Source of the DNA: Ruminococcus sp. YRD2003
GTDB taxonomy: Bacteria > Bacillota > Clostridia > Oscillospirales > Ruminococcaceae
Direction: 5' to 3'
Length of the DNA stretch: 64,000 bases
NCBI GenBank assembly: GCA_900109435.1
Contig: FNZT01000004.1
Span: 219,540-283,539, forward strand
How positions within the stretch are numbered: the first letter of the stretch is position 1; every line of letters begins with the position of its first letter. This document shows positions 1-9,432 of this stretch, piece after piece. A model generated the notes under the pieces. That model searched no databases. It had not been told where the DNA came from and saw only the letters and a list, made by a program, of their open reading frames with translations. The position numbers and the translations under genes were made by a program.

Positions 1-2
1 CA

Positions 3-302
3 TTCGACGGACACGAAAAGGTAGGGGTTTTCAAGTCGGGCGAGAAGCTCACCGACTTCGGCGAGAAGCAGAATGCCGCGAATGAAGTGCTTGCGGCAAA
101 CATCAACGACCTCATCGTGAGGGTCTGTGCCCTTGAGGATAAGCAGGTGCAGAATGCGGAGGTCATGCGCAAGCTCGCAGAGGAGCTTGGTGCTTTCAAG
201 AAGGAGCTCGATCGCCTGCGCCTCTCGGATAAGCTCAATACGAGCGCCGTCGAGCGCCTCAACAGGGCGATAAGTCTCGCACAGGGAGACACTGAGAGGT
301 GA
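3..302 (+). CDS. 3' end of an unidentified coiled-coil protein (partial)
   Basis: The reading frame is open from the first complete codon of the window and ends at TGA 300-302, so the N-terminus lies outside. The visible 99 residues contain no recognised catalytic motif. From about residue 35 the sequence is charged and helical with leucine/isoleucine spacing expected of a coiled coil. A GTG at 87 is an in-frame possible start, but the codons before it are equally open and of the same composition, so I read it as internal. The gene ends 70 bases before the ATP synthase promoter and is probably a separate transcription unit. Function unknown; a phage or surface-structure protein is possible but not shown. 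Confidence 0.55.
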   Translation, partial: FDGHEKVGVFKSGEKLTDFGEKQNAANEVLAANINDLIVRVCALEDKQVQNAEVMRKLAEELGAFKKELDRLRLSDKLNTSAVERLNRAISLAQGDTER

Positions 303-370
303 AACAAGCTGTCAGCTAATGGATGAATTGGTAAAAACGCCAAAAATCGGTAACAAATCTGACAAAGGTA

Positions 371-399
371 TTGACTTTGTTAAAGTTTTGTTATATTAT
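371..399 (+). promoter_or_regulatory. sigma-A promoter of the ATP synthase operon
   Basis: TTGACT at 371-376 and TATTAT at 394-399 are separated by 17 bases in an A/T-rich stretch, about 110 bases before atpB. The rest of 303-509 holds no other gene I can support. Confidence 0.7.
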
Positions 400-509
400 A
401 TATGTATTGTGGAACATTCAATGCATACCACTATTGCTGACTTATCAACGGAGATATGCACAGACGCAGTCTCCGTTTCTTACTTTTTGGAGCGAAAGAA
501 GGTGCTATA

Positions 510-1247
510 ATGGCAGAAGAGCTTATAGAAGAACTCGAAAATAAGGTCGCCTTTACTATACCGATCTTCGGCGGTATCCCTATCGCCGACTCGTGTGTCG
601 TAACATGGATAATCATGGGCGTGCTTGTACTGCTGTCGATAATACTCACGAGGAACCTCAAAAGGGTGCCGACAGGAGTGCAGTGCCTCCTCGAATCCTT
701 TATTGGTATGCTCGACAAGATGTTTACCGAGGCTCTCGGAGAGGGCGGAAAGAGGTATGTGCCTATTCTCGAGACATTCATCCTCTACATAGGTGTGTCG
801 AATATCATGGGTATATTCGGATTCGTGCCGCCGACTAAGGACGTAAACGTGACTGCCGCTCTTGCGGGACTGGCTATCATACTCGTACAGGTCGCCTTCA
901 TACTCAAGAAGGGACCGCTGAAATGGCTGAAAAGCTTCATCAACCCGCTGAATGTGCTCGACCTTGTGACACGTCCGCTGTCGCTGTGTATGCGACTCTT
1001 CGGAAACGTCCTTGCGGCACATATCGTTATGGAGCTTATCAAGATAGCTATAAGAACGTATGTACACGTCCCCGCGATAGGCGTACCGCTCATCGCGAGC
1101 GCTTACTTCGACATTTTCGACGGTATCCTTCAGGCCTATGTATTCTCTTTCCTCACCTCGCTTTATCTTGCTGAGGCTATAGAGGACGAAGAGGGGCACG
1201 AAGGGAAAAAAGCAAAAAAACGCAAAAAACTTCACGGAGGTAATTGA
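510..1247 (+). CDS. atpB: ATP synthase Fo subunit a
   Basis: Membrane subunit a of F1Fo ATP synthase; it provides the two ion half-channels against the c-ring. The 245-residue protein has five to six hydrophobic segments and the family's conserved region around residues 165-190 containing the essential arginine (LSLCMRLFGN), followed by the C-terminal helices ending in YLAEAIED and a lysine-rich tail. I chose ATG 510, which has a weak GGTG-like ribosome-binding site and starts the canonical N-terminus; an upstream in-frame start at 456 would add 18 unrelated residues. First gene of the operon; the stop is three bases from the atpE start. Confidence 0.96.
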   Translation: MAEELIEELENKVAFTIPIFGGIPIADSCVVTWIIMGVLVLLSIILTRNLKRVPTGVQCLLESFIGMLDKMFTEALGEGGKRYVPILETFILYIGVSNIMGIFGFVPPTKDVNVTAALAGLAIILVQVAFILKKGPLKWLKSFINPLNVLDLVTRPLSLCMRLFGNVLAAHIVMELIKIAIRTYVHVPAIGVPLIASAYFDIFDGILQAYVFSFLTSLYLAEAIEDEEGHEGKKAKKRKKLHGGN

Positions 1248-1249
1248 AT

Positions 1250-1477
1250 ATGGGTGTTATCGCATTAGGCGCCGCTGTTGCCGTACTTACAGGCATTGGT
1301 GCGGGTATCGGTATCGGTATCGCGACTGCTAAGGCTACAGAGTCTATAGCTCGTCAGCCCGAGGCAAAGGGCGATATCAGAACATCGCTCATCATCGGCT
1401 GTGCTCTCGCAGAGGCTACCGCTGTTTACGGCTTCGTTATCGCACTGCTGATAATCATCATGCTCGGAAGCAAGTGA
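1250..1477 (+). CDS. atpE: ATP synthase Fo subunit c, copy 1
   Basis: Ring-forming proteolipid, 75 residues, two transmembrane helices joined by the polar loop ARQPEAKGD. The ion-binding glutamate lies in AEATAVY of helix 2. Compared with the Na+-translocating Ilyobacter c subunit (established ligands Gln32, Glu65, Ser66, Thr67, Tyr70), this protein keeps Glu, Thr and Tyr but has Ile for the Gln and Ala for the Ser, so H+ coupling is the better guess (inference). Start ATG 1250 is preceded by GGAGG with 9-base spacing; the TTG at 1244 is not needed. The protein is identical to the second copy downstream. Confidence 0.96.
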   Translation: MGVIALGAAVAVLTGIGAGIGIGIATAKATESIARQPEAKGDIRTSLIIGCALAEATAVYGFVIALLIIIMLGSK

Positions 1478-1492
1478 TCTCGTTCGGGTCAC

Positions 1493-1514
1493 GGGACGTC
1501 GGAGACACCGTCCC
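1493..1514 (+). other. hairpin between the two atpE copies
   Basis: GGGACG (1493-1498) and CGTCCC (1509-1514) form a 6-bp stem with a 10-base loop. There is no U tract, so it is not an intrinsic terminator. It could be an mRNA processing or stability element that raises c-subunit yield; this is inference. Confidence 0.4.
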
Positions 1515-1544
1515 ATTATAATACATACACGGAGGTATAATAAA

Positions 1545-1772
1545 ATGGGTGTTATCGCATTAGGCGCCGCTGTTGCCGTACTCACGGGCATAGGCGCAGG
1601 TATAGGTATAGGAATCGCAACTGCTAAGGCTACAGAGTCTATCGCTCGTCAGCCCGAGGCAAAGGGCGACATCAGAACGTCGCTCATCATCGGCTGTGCT
1701 CTCGCAGAGGCTACCGCCGTTTACGGCTTCGTTATAGCGCTCCTTATAATAATTATGCTCGGCAGCAAATAA
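1545..1772 (+). CDS. atpE: ATP synthase Fo subunit c, copy 2 (identical protein)
   Basis: Second 75-residue c subunit whose amino-acid sequence is identical to copy 1, while the DNA differs at many third codon positions (for example the glycine-isoleucine run in helix 1 uses GGTATC in copy 1 and GGTATA in copy 2). It has its own ribosome-binding site GGAGG at 1531-1535. Since a c-ring needs 9-15 c subunits per complex, gene duplication is a plausible dosage solution. Protein identity with synonymous divergence points to strong purifying selection after an old duplication rather than a recent copy. Confidence 0.95.
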   Translation: MGVIALGAAVAVLTGIGAGIGIGIATAKATESIARQPEAKGDIRTSLIIGCALAEATAVYGFVIALLIIIMLGSK

Positions 1773-1806
1773 GTCGGAGCAAAAAACTACATAAGGAGGG
1801 CAAATA

Positions 1807-2295
1807 ATGCTTAAATTTGAATTCTGGAGCATATTCGAGGCAGTCGCAAATATCATCATACTGATGATACTGCTCAGGATATTCCTTTTCAAGCCTGTAA
1901 GTAAAATGATGAACGAGAGGACGCAGTCGATACAGAAGGATATCGACGACGCCGAAAAGGCAAGGCAGGAGGCAGAAGACCTCCGCCGACAGTATTCGGA
2001 TACCATCAGCGAGGCTAAGGAAGAGGCGAGCCGCATCATCATGAAGGCTCATGACGATGCCGAGACCGAGCGTTCCAATATAATACAGAAGTCGCATGAG
2101 GAGGCTGACGAGATTGTCAGCGCCGCGAGCGAGACTATCGAGAACGAGCGCAGACGCGTGCTCCAGCAGGCACAGTCGCAGATAGCAGACCTCGCTATCG
2201 AAGCCGCATCGAAGATAGTCGGCGCGAATCTCGACGACGAAAAGAACAGGAAGCTTGTTGACGAGTTCCTTTCCGAGGAGGGTGGCAGGCAATGA
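1807..2295 (+). CDS. atpF: ATP synthase Fo subunit b
   Basis: Peripheral stalk subunit: an N-terminal transmembrane helix (about residues 8-30, ending FLFKPV) followed by a long charged helix rich in Glu, Arg, Ala and Gln that dimerises as a right-handed coiled coil and binds delta. Length 162 residues, usual for the family. Ribosome-binding site AAGGAGGG lies before ATG 1807. The stop overlaps the start of the next gene (ATGA at 2292-2295), implying translational coupling to the delta-alpha fusion. Confidence 0.94.
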   Translation: MLKFEFWSIFEAVANIIILMILLRIFLFKPVSKMMNERTQSIQKDIDDAEKARQEAEDLRRQYSDTISEAKEEASRIIMKAHDDAETERSNIIQKSHEEADEIVSAASETIENERRRVLQQAQSQIADLAIEAASKIVGANLDDEKNRKLVDEFLSEEGGRQ

Positions 2296-4316
2296 GAGAT
2301 TCCGATAAGGCGCTTGTAAACGAGCTCGTCCGCCGCGATATATCCCGCGAGGACATTATAGCGACAAAAACGGTGCTCGAGGACTGTCCCGACATTGCGG
2401 ATACTCTCTCGAACCCTCTTGTTACAAATGACGAGAAGCACAGCATAATCAGACAGCTTTTCCCCGAATCCCTCGAGCGATTCATGTCCACGGTCGTACG
2501 CGACGGTGCTGTAGACGAACTCGGCGAGATATTCGAGGAATATGAGGAGATACTCCTCGAGAAGCAGGGCAGCATAAAGGCGGTAGTCCGTTATGTTACG
2601 CCGCTTACCGAGTCACAGCAGGCTGACCTTCGCAAGTTCATAATGGAGAAGTTCGTCAAGGAAGATGTCGACATAGAGTATCGCCGCGACCCCGATATAA
2701 TCGGCGGATTTATCCTCAATGCGGGTGATGTGGAGTACGACCGCAGTTACCGCACAAGTCTCCGCGCGATGCGTGAGCTTATGCAGACAAAGGCGGCAGA
2801 GGTTGCCGAGAGCGGCAAGGAAAAGCTCTCGTCGGGTGATATCATATCCGTGCTCAAGACCGAGGTCAAGGACTTTGAGGTCAAGAGCGGCGCGACCGAA
2901 ACAGGCTTCGTTACGAGGCTCGGTGACGGTATCGCTACCGTTTACGGAATGAGCGGAGTTATGTACGGCGAGCTTGTCGAGTTCGAGACGGGCATCCGCG
3001 GTATCGTGCAGAATCTCGAGGAAAAGACGGTCGGAGTAGTACTCCTCGGCGACGATTCGGGGCTTTCCGAAGGCTCTACCGTAGTCCGCACGGGCAAGCG
3101 CGCAGGTATCGGAGTGAGCGATGAGCTTCTCGGACGTGTAGTCGATGCCCTCGGAGCACCTATCGACGGCCTCGGACCTATCCGCGCAGATGATTACTTC
3201 CCCATAGAGCGCGAAGCTCCTGGAGTTATCGAGCGAAAGCCTGTAAGTGTGCCCCTCCAGACGGGTATCCTCGCTATTGACTCGATGTTCCCGATAGGAA
3301 GAGGTCAGCGTGAGCTCATCATCGGCGACAGACAGACAGGCAAGACCTCTATCGCCATTGATACCATTATAAATCAGAAGGGCAAGGACGTTATCTGCGT
3401 TTACGTCGCTATCGGACAGAAGTCCTCGACCGTTGCACAGGTCGTGAACAACCTCAAAAAATTCGGAGCTATGCCGTATACGGTAGTCGTATGCGCTTCG
3501 GCGAGCGACCAGGCTCCTTTCCAGTATATCGCGCCTTATTCGGGCACTGCTATGGCTGAATATTTTATGTCGCAGGGCAAGGATGTCCTCATCGTGTATG
3601 ACGACCTCTCGAAGCACGCTGTAGCTTACCGTGCAATGTCGCTGCTGCTGCACCGTCCTCCGGGACGTGAAGCCTACCCCGGCGACGTATTCTACCTGCA
3701 CTCAAGACTCCTTGAGCGCTCGAGCCGACTCGACGACGAGCACGGCGGCGGCTCACTGACAGCGCTCCCGATAATCGAGACGCTTGCAGGCGATATTTCG
3801 GCTTATATCCCGACTAACGTCATTTCCATAACCGACGGACAAATATTCCTCGAGAGCGAGCTTTTCAATTCGGGTCAGCGCCCTGCCGTAAACTACGGAC
3901 TCTCCGTATCACGTGTCGGCGGTGCGGCTCAGACAAAGGCTATGAAGAAGGCGGCGGGCAACCTCCGTATCGACCTTGCTCAGTTCAAGGAAATGGAGAT
4001 TTTTACGCAGTTTTCTTCGGAGCTCGACCAGTCTACCGCTGAGCTCCTTGCACACGGACGTATGCTCACCGAGCTGCTCAAACAGCCGCTCTACAATCCG
4101 CTCCCGCACTACAAACAGGTGATACTCCTGTATGCGGCTCAGCACGGACTTTTCGAGGGCATACCGCTCAGTGAGCTTCGCGGCTACGTTGCCGACCTCA
4201 TGACTTATATAGAGTCCTACGGACAGGACATTATCTCCGAGATAGAGGAGAAAAAGGTGCTCGACGAGGAACTCGGCGACCGCATCGAGCGCATCGTTAC
4301 CGCGTTCGAGGAGTAA
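2292..4316 (+). CDS. atpH-atpA: ATP synthase F1 delta-alpha fusion protein
   Basis: One uninterrupted 674-residue frame holds both subunits. Residues 1-168 match delta (OSCP): the NPLVTNDEK and [10 protein letters not shown] regions of the N-terminal domain and the IIGGF motif (137-141) of the C-terminal domain. Residues about 178-674 are a full alpha subunit: N-terminal helix from [10 protein letters not shown], Walker A GDRQTGKT (345-352), DDLSK (437-441) and the VSRVGGAAQ segment (539-547) whose Arg541 matches the family's arginine finger. No stop, frameshift or well-placed Shine-Dalgarno start separates the halves; nearby internal ATG codons (codons 160 and 164) have no good ribosome-binding site. 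Delta and alpha are normally separate genes present in 1:3 ratio, so the fusion raises a stoichiometry question. Order atpF-atpH-atpA is otherwise canonical. Confidence 0.92.
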   Translation: MRDSDKALVNELVRRDISREDIIATKTVLEDCPDIADTLSNPLVTNDEKHSIIRQLFPESLERFMSTVVRDGAVDELGEIFEEYEEILLEKQGSIKAVVRYVTPLTESQQADLRKFIMEKFVKEDVDIEYRRDPDIIGGFILNAGDVEYDRSYRTSLRAMRELMQTKAAEVAESGKEKLSSGDIISVLKTEVKDFEVKSGATETGFVTRLGDGIATVYGMSGVMYGELVEFETGIRGIVQNLEEKTVGVVLLGDDSGLSEGSTVVRTGKRAGIGVSDELLGRVVDALGAPIDGLGPIRADDYFPIEREAPGVIERKPVSVPLQTGILAIDSMFPIGRGQRELIIGDRQTGKTSIAIDTIINQKGKDVICVYVAIGQKSSTVAQVVNNLKKFGAMPYTVVVCASASDQAPFQYIAPYSGTAMAEYFMSQGKDVLIVYDDLSKHAVAYRAMSLLLHRPPGREAYPGDVFYLHSRLLERSSRLDDEHGGGSLTALPIIETLAGDISAYIPTNVISITDGQIFLESELFNSGQRPAVNYGLSVSRVGGAAQTKAMKKAAGNLRIDLAQFKEMEIFTQFSSELDQSTAELLAHGRMLTELLKQPLYNPLPHYKQVILLYAAQHGLFEGIPLSELRGYVADLMTYIESYGQDIISEIEEKKVLDEELGDRIERIVTAFEE

Positions 4317-4327
4317 GGGGTGAGCTA

Positions 4328-5233
4328 ATGCCCAATATCAGAGAGATTCGCGAGAGGATAGCGAGCATACAGCAGATACTGAAAATCACCAATGCTATGT
4401 ACCTTATATCCTCGTCAAAGCTGAAAAAGGCAAGAACGGCGCTCGATTCTACCGAGCCATACTTCTATAAATTGCAGGAGACTATCGAGAGCGTTCTCGA
4501 GCACACTCCGCATACCCGCCAGCTCTTCTTCGACAGACGTTCGGATATCCCCGATGAGAAGCGAAAAAAAGGCTATATCATCATCACTGCCGATAAGGGG
4601 CTTTGCGGAAGCTATAACCACAATATCCTCAAATATGCCGAGCAGACCCTTGCGGAGGCTCCAGACATCGACAACTGCTACCTCTTCGTCATCGGACAGG
4701 TCGGCCGTATGTACTTCCAGCGCCGCATGAACGAGGGAAATGCCGCAGTAGACGGTGAGTTTTTGTATACCACGCAGAACCCGACACTCTACAGAGCGCG
4801 TGAGATAGCCGAGCGCGTCATCGACAAGTTCGAGAAGCACGAGCTCGATGAGGTGTACGTGCTCTACACGGACATGGTAACGTCAAATTTACAGGAGACA
4901 CGCACCGTTCGCCTGCTGCCGTTCGAGAGACGCCATTTCGGCAAGGCTCCCGACGGTACGATGAAAAAGCTCCCGAAGGCAGCGTTCCTGCCCTCGCCCG
5001 AAAAGGTAATGGAGTACCTGATACCCAACTACGCAAAGGGCATAATCTACGGTGCAATGGTCGAAGCCTTCTGCTGTGAGCAGCATTCCCGAATGACCGC
5101 TATGGACGCCGCTACCACAAGCGCAAAGGAAATGATACATGACCTTTCGCTGATGTATAACCGCGCACGTCAGGCAGCCATAACTCAGGAGATAACCGAG
5201 GTCTGCGGCGGCGCGGCGAGCCTGAACAAATAA
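4328..5233 (+). CDS. atpG: ATP synthase F1 subunit gamma
   Basis: Central-shaft subunit, 301 residues. It shows the N-terminal coiled-coil signature (IREIRERIASIQQILKITNAM), the ADKGLCGSYN motif near residue 90, and the C-terminal helix with the family's MTAMDAATTSAKEMI region and ITQEI(T)E motif. Starts 11 bases after the fusion gene with a GGGGTGA ribosome-binding site. It is followed by a 276-base palindrome-rich gap instead of atpD, which is unusual for an atp operon. Confidence 0.95.
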   Translation: MPNIREIRERIASIQQILKITNAMYLISSSKLKKARTALDSTEPYFYKLQETIESVLEHTPHTRQLFFDRRSDIPDEKRKKGYIIITADKGLCGSYNHNILKYAEQTLAEAPDIDNCYLFVIGQVGRMYFQRRMNEGNAAVDGEFLYTTQNPTLYRAREIAERVIDKFEKHELDEVYVLYTDMVTSNLQETRTVRLLPFERRHFGKAPDGTMKKLPKAAFLPSPEKVMEYLIPNYAKGIIYGAMVEAFCCEQHSRMTAMDAATTSAKEMIHDLSLMYNRARQAAITQEITEVCGGAASLNK

Positions 5234-5251
5234 TCATATACGGCACATAAT

Positions 5252-5487
5252 AATTTGCGGACTGCCAAAGGCAGCCCCTACATAACGACCACGTAGGGAA
5301 CGCCGCCCTCGGCGTTCCGCAAATTCCTGATAAACCGAAATTTAAGCCCATGTAGGGACGCATTACAGCAAAGCTGCATATAGCATCGCAATCCAAATCA
5401 AAGATTTGGTGCGCTGCTTATCCGTGCGCCCGACAATAACGGCAAAACCAAGATACTGACGGGCGAGCGGAACTCGCCCCTACATAG
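5252..5487. repeat. cluster of GC-rich palindromes between atpG and the flavin-type gene
   Basis: The 276-base gap holds nested inverted repeats: outer arms AATTTGCGGA (5252-5261) and TCCGCAAATT (5316-5325); inside, CTGCC/GGCAG (5262-5274) and GGAACGCCG/CGGCGTTCC (5297-5318). Then CCAAATC/GATTTGG (5393-5409) and GGGCGAG/CTCGCCC (5461-5479) followed by CCTACAT. The motif of a GC palindrome followed by CCTACA recurs elsewhere in the window, indicating a dispersed intergenic repeat family. No U tracts follow these stems, so they need not stop transcription. Confidence 0.7.
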
Positions 5488-5509
5488 ATTTCTCAAAGGA
5501 GGAACAAAT

Positions 5510-5902
5510 ATGAGCAAGATAGGTGAATTCTTAAAGGAAGCAGGAGTTTTCTTCCTCGCGACAAATAACGGCGAGCAGCCGAAGCTCCGTCCGCTCGGAG
5601 CTTTCCTCGAAAAAGACGGAAAGATAATATTCGGTGTAGGCGATTTCAAGGACGTCTATAAGCAGCTTTGCGCTAATCCGCTGTGCGAGATAGCTGCCTG
5701 CAAGCAGGACGGTCACTGGCTGAGATATACGGGCAAAGCCGTGTTCGAGAGCGACAGCTCTTACGCCGATGAAATGATAAAGGCTTCGGGACTTGAAGGG
5801 ATATATAACGACTCTACAGGCAATAAGCTCATGGCGTTCCACCTTGAGGACGCAAAGGCGGTCGACATCGCCGTCATGGGAGAGGGCGAAAGCCTCCTCT
5901 GA
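5510..5902 (+). CDS. pyridoxamine 5'-phosphate oxidase family (FMN split-barrel) protein
   Basis: 130-residue protein of the flavin-binding split beta-barrel superfamily: N-terminal helix, a beta strand FFLATNN, then QPKLRPLGAF, typical of the FMN-phosphate-binding strand in small PNPOx-like proteins, and a C-terminal strand. Such proteins bind FMN, F420 or heme; the substrate cannot be read from sequence. Strong ribosome-binding site AAAGGAGG at 5495-5502. It lies inside the ATP synthase operon, between gamma and beta, 27 bases before atpD and on the same strand. There is no reason to think it is an ATP synthase component; it probably entered with or after the palindrome cluster. Confidence 0.85.
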   Translation: MSKIGEFLKEAGVFFLATNNGEQPKLRPLGAFLEKDGKIIFGVGDFKDVYKQLCANPLCEIAACKQDGHWLRYTGKAVFESDSSYADEMIKASGLEGIYNDSTGNKLMAFHLEDAKAVDIAVMGEGESLL

Positions 5903-7327
<1,425 letters not shown>

Positions 7328-7331
7328 GTCT

Positions 7332-7742
7332 ATGGCAAAGACCTTCTACCTTGAGATAATAGCCACCGACAGAGTCTTCTTCAAGGGCGATGTCGAGCAC
7401 CTTGTCATTACCGCGATAGACGGACTTCTCGGTATACTTCCCGGGCATGAGCCGCTCGTCACATCGCTGCCGACGGGCGAGCTGAAATATATGGTGGACG
7501 GCGTGTGGCACTATGCTGCCATATCCGAGGGCTTCATACAGATCATGCCCGACAGGGCGGTCATTCTCGCGGACTCCTGCGAGCTGCCCGAGGAGATAGA
7601 CATCAAGCGCGCCGAGGAGGCAAGAGAACGCGCCGAGGAACAGCTTCGGCAGAAGCAGAGCATTCGCGAGTACTACGAGACGCAGGCTGCCCTCAACCGC
7701 GCTATGAACCGCTTGAAGATATCTCAGAAGCATTTTAAGTAA
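7332..7742 (+). CDS. atpC: ATP synthase F1 subunit epsilon
   Basis: 136-residue central-stalk subunit that regulates ATPase activity. N-terminal beta sandwich (residues 1-85, with GLLGILPGHEPLVTSL typical of the family) and a C-terminal two-helix region (RAEEARERAEEQL onward). Starts four bases after the atpD stop with GGGGACGGAG upstream, so it is translated from the same mRNA; last gene of the operon. Confidence 0.94.
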   Translation: MAKTFYLEIIATDRVFFKGDVEHLVITAIDGLLGILPGHEPLVTSLPTGELKYMVDGVWHYAAISEGFIQIMPDRAVILADSCELPEEIDIKRAEEARERAEEQLRQKQSIREYYETQAALNRAMNRLKISQKHFK

Positions 7743-7765
7743 GTGCAAGCGAACTGGAAATATAC

Positions 7766-7790
7766 GGGCGCACGATGTGCGCCCCTACTT
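7766..7790. repeat. GC palindrome with CCTAC tail, downstream of atpC
   Basis: GGGCGCAC (7766-7773), 3-base loop, GTGCGCCC (7777-7784), then CCTACTT. Same layout as the stem at 5461-5487. It may end the atp transcript as a stable 3' stem but lacks a U tract. The remainder of 7743-7868 shows only a short A/T palindrome. Confidence 0.6.
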
Positions 7791-7868
7791 AATTATGCAT
7801 AATGCATTACAGAACGTGGCTCAACTTGTGCATTATTCAGAAATATGGGCGTTGTTTTTCCAATATAC

Positions 7869-7897
7869 TTGACTTTTTTCTTGAAATATAGTACAAT
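7869..7897 (+). promoter_or_regulatory. sigma-A promoter of secD-secF
   Basis: TTGACT (7869-7874), 17-base spacer, TACAAT (7892-7897), about 125 bases before secD. The leader 7905-8010 has no obvious riboswitch fold. Confidence 0.75.
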
Positions 7898-8022
7898 AAT
7901 TGTAATTGTCGCGGAGACTCGCACCGAGGTCACAGTTTGCCCCCGAATCAGCGTTTCCGTGTAAATTTTAAGACGTTCAAAGCTCCGTACAGGAGTGGAC
8001 GTTCATAAGTAATAGGAGGCAC

Positions 8023-9432
8023 ATGACCGTGAAAAAGACCGGCAAATCCACTTTCTTCATCGTCGTTGCTTTGATCGCACTGTTCGCCGTTTCGACTGTC
8101 ACAGGACTTGATTATATGTTCGGTGATAATACGACTGCGGTGATAAAGGGCGTTGACGATATCCGTCTCGGTATTGATATCAAGGGCGGCGTTGACGTTA
8201 CCTTCGCTCCTGCGGGCGATTATGACGCGACCGATGAGCAGCTTGACGCTGCTACCGAGATCATCAAAACCCGTCTCGCTTCGCTCGGTATCAACGACAA
8301 TGAGCTCTACAGTGACGGCAAAAGCGACAGAATCATCGTACGTTTCCCATGGCAGGCGGGCGAGAGCAATTTCGACCCCGAGGCTGCTGTTAAGGAGCTC
8401 GGCGAAATGGCAGAGCTCACTTTCAGAAAGGGCACCGATTCCACCACCGACGAGGAGGGCAATGCCACTCCTACAGGTGAGATAGTCATCAACGGCTCTG
8501 ATATCGAAGAGGCAGGCTACACTCAGCAGCCTGATTCCTACGGCAACTATGAGTGGGTAGTTACTCTCAAGCTCAACAGCGAAGGAACAAGCAAGTTCGC
8601 TTCCGCTACTTCCGAGCTTGCAGGCTCGTCCACACCTATTTCTATCTGGATGGACAACACCATGATATCCGCTCCTACCGTAAACGACACTATCTCTAAC
8701 GGAAATGCTGTTATCACAGGTAATTTCACAAGCGAATCCGCCAAGAAGCTCGCCGACCAGATCAATTCCGGTGCGCTTCCCTTCAAGATAGAGACAAAGA
8801 GCTTCAAGACCATCTCGCCTACAATGGGTGAGGGTTCACTCGATGCTATACTTCTCGCAGCGGGTATCGCTTTCGCACTCATCGCTGTTTATATGATAGT
8901 CCTCTACCGTATCCCCGGTCTCGTAGCTGTTATAGCTCTCGTGGGTCAGGTGTCAGGCTCTATCGCAGCTGTTACAGGCTGGTTCGGATTCCAGCCGGGT
9001 GCTACGCTCACTATCCCCGGTATCGCTGGTATTATCCTCGCCGTAGGTATGGGCGTTGACGCTAACATCATCACCGGCGAGCGTATCAAGGAAGAGCTCC
9101 GCTCGGGCAAGTCGCTCGACTCCGCTATAAGCATGGCTTACAAGAGAGCGTTCTCCGCTATCCTCGACGGTAATATCACAAACGTTATCATCGCAGTTAT
9201 CCTCATGGGCGCATTCGGCGTTCCTTCGAGCTTCTTCTCGAAGATACTCAACAGAACGATATTCTTTATGTTCGGCGCTACTGCCGAGGGCGTTGTCTAC
9301 TCATTCGGCTTCACGCTCCTCGTCGGAGTTATCTGCAACTTCATCTTCGGAGTCTTCTTCTCCAGACTCATGGTTACATCACTCTCCAAGATCGCAGGCA
9401 ACAGAGTTCTTTACGGAGGTGATCAGAAGTGA
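8023..9432 (+). CDS. secD: protein translocase subunit SecD
   Basis: Sec accessory subunit that uses the proton gradient to pull proteins across the membrane; acts with SecF. 469 residues: N-terminal transmembrane helix (about 10-28), the family's GIDIKGGVDV motif near residue 50, extracellular P1 region, then five C-terminal transmembrane helices starting near residue 283 with the GMGVDANIITGERIKEEL motif, whose Asp is the conserved proton-path residue of the SecD/RND family. Ribosome-binding site AGGAGG before ATG 8023. The stop overlaps the GTG start of secF. Confidence 0.95.
   Translation: MTVKKTGKSTFFIVVALIALFAVSTVTGLDYMFGDNTTAVIKGVDDIRLGIDIKGGVDVTFAPAGDYDATDEQLDAATEIIKTRLASLGINDNELYSDGKSDRIIVRFPWQAGESNFDPEAAVKELGEMAELTFRKGTDSTTDEEGNATPTGEIVINGSDIEEAGYTQQPDSYGNYEWVVTLKLNSEGTSKFASATSELAGSSTPISIWMDNTMISAPTVNDTISNGNAVITGNFTSESAKKLADQINSGALPFKIETKSFKTISPTMGEGSLDAILLAAGIAFALIAVYMIVLYRIPGLVAVIALVGQVSGSIAAVTGWFGFQPGATLTIPGIAGIILAVGMGVDANIITGERIKEELRSGKSLDSAISMAYKRAFSAILDGNITNVIIAVILMGAFGVPSSFFSKILNRTIFFMFGATAEGVVYSFGFTLLVGVICNFIFGVFFSRLMVTSLSKIAGNRVLYGGDQK

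Noticed and set aside
319-510. 63-codon ORF before atpB
   Set aside because: It spans the predicted atp promoter and transcript start, has no ribosome-binding site and ends at the atpB start region; the composition is A/T-rich non-coding.
2613-3701. 362-codon ORF antisense to the delta-alpha gene
   Set aside because: Lies wholly inside a well-supported gene, and long antisense frames are a by-product of its codon bias; no motifs or start signals.
5234-5509. Riboswitch or small gene in the atpG gap
   Set aside because: The stems fit dispersed intergenic palindromes, and no conserved ligand-binding core or ORF with a start signal is visible.
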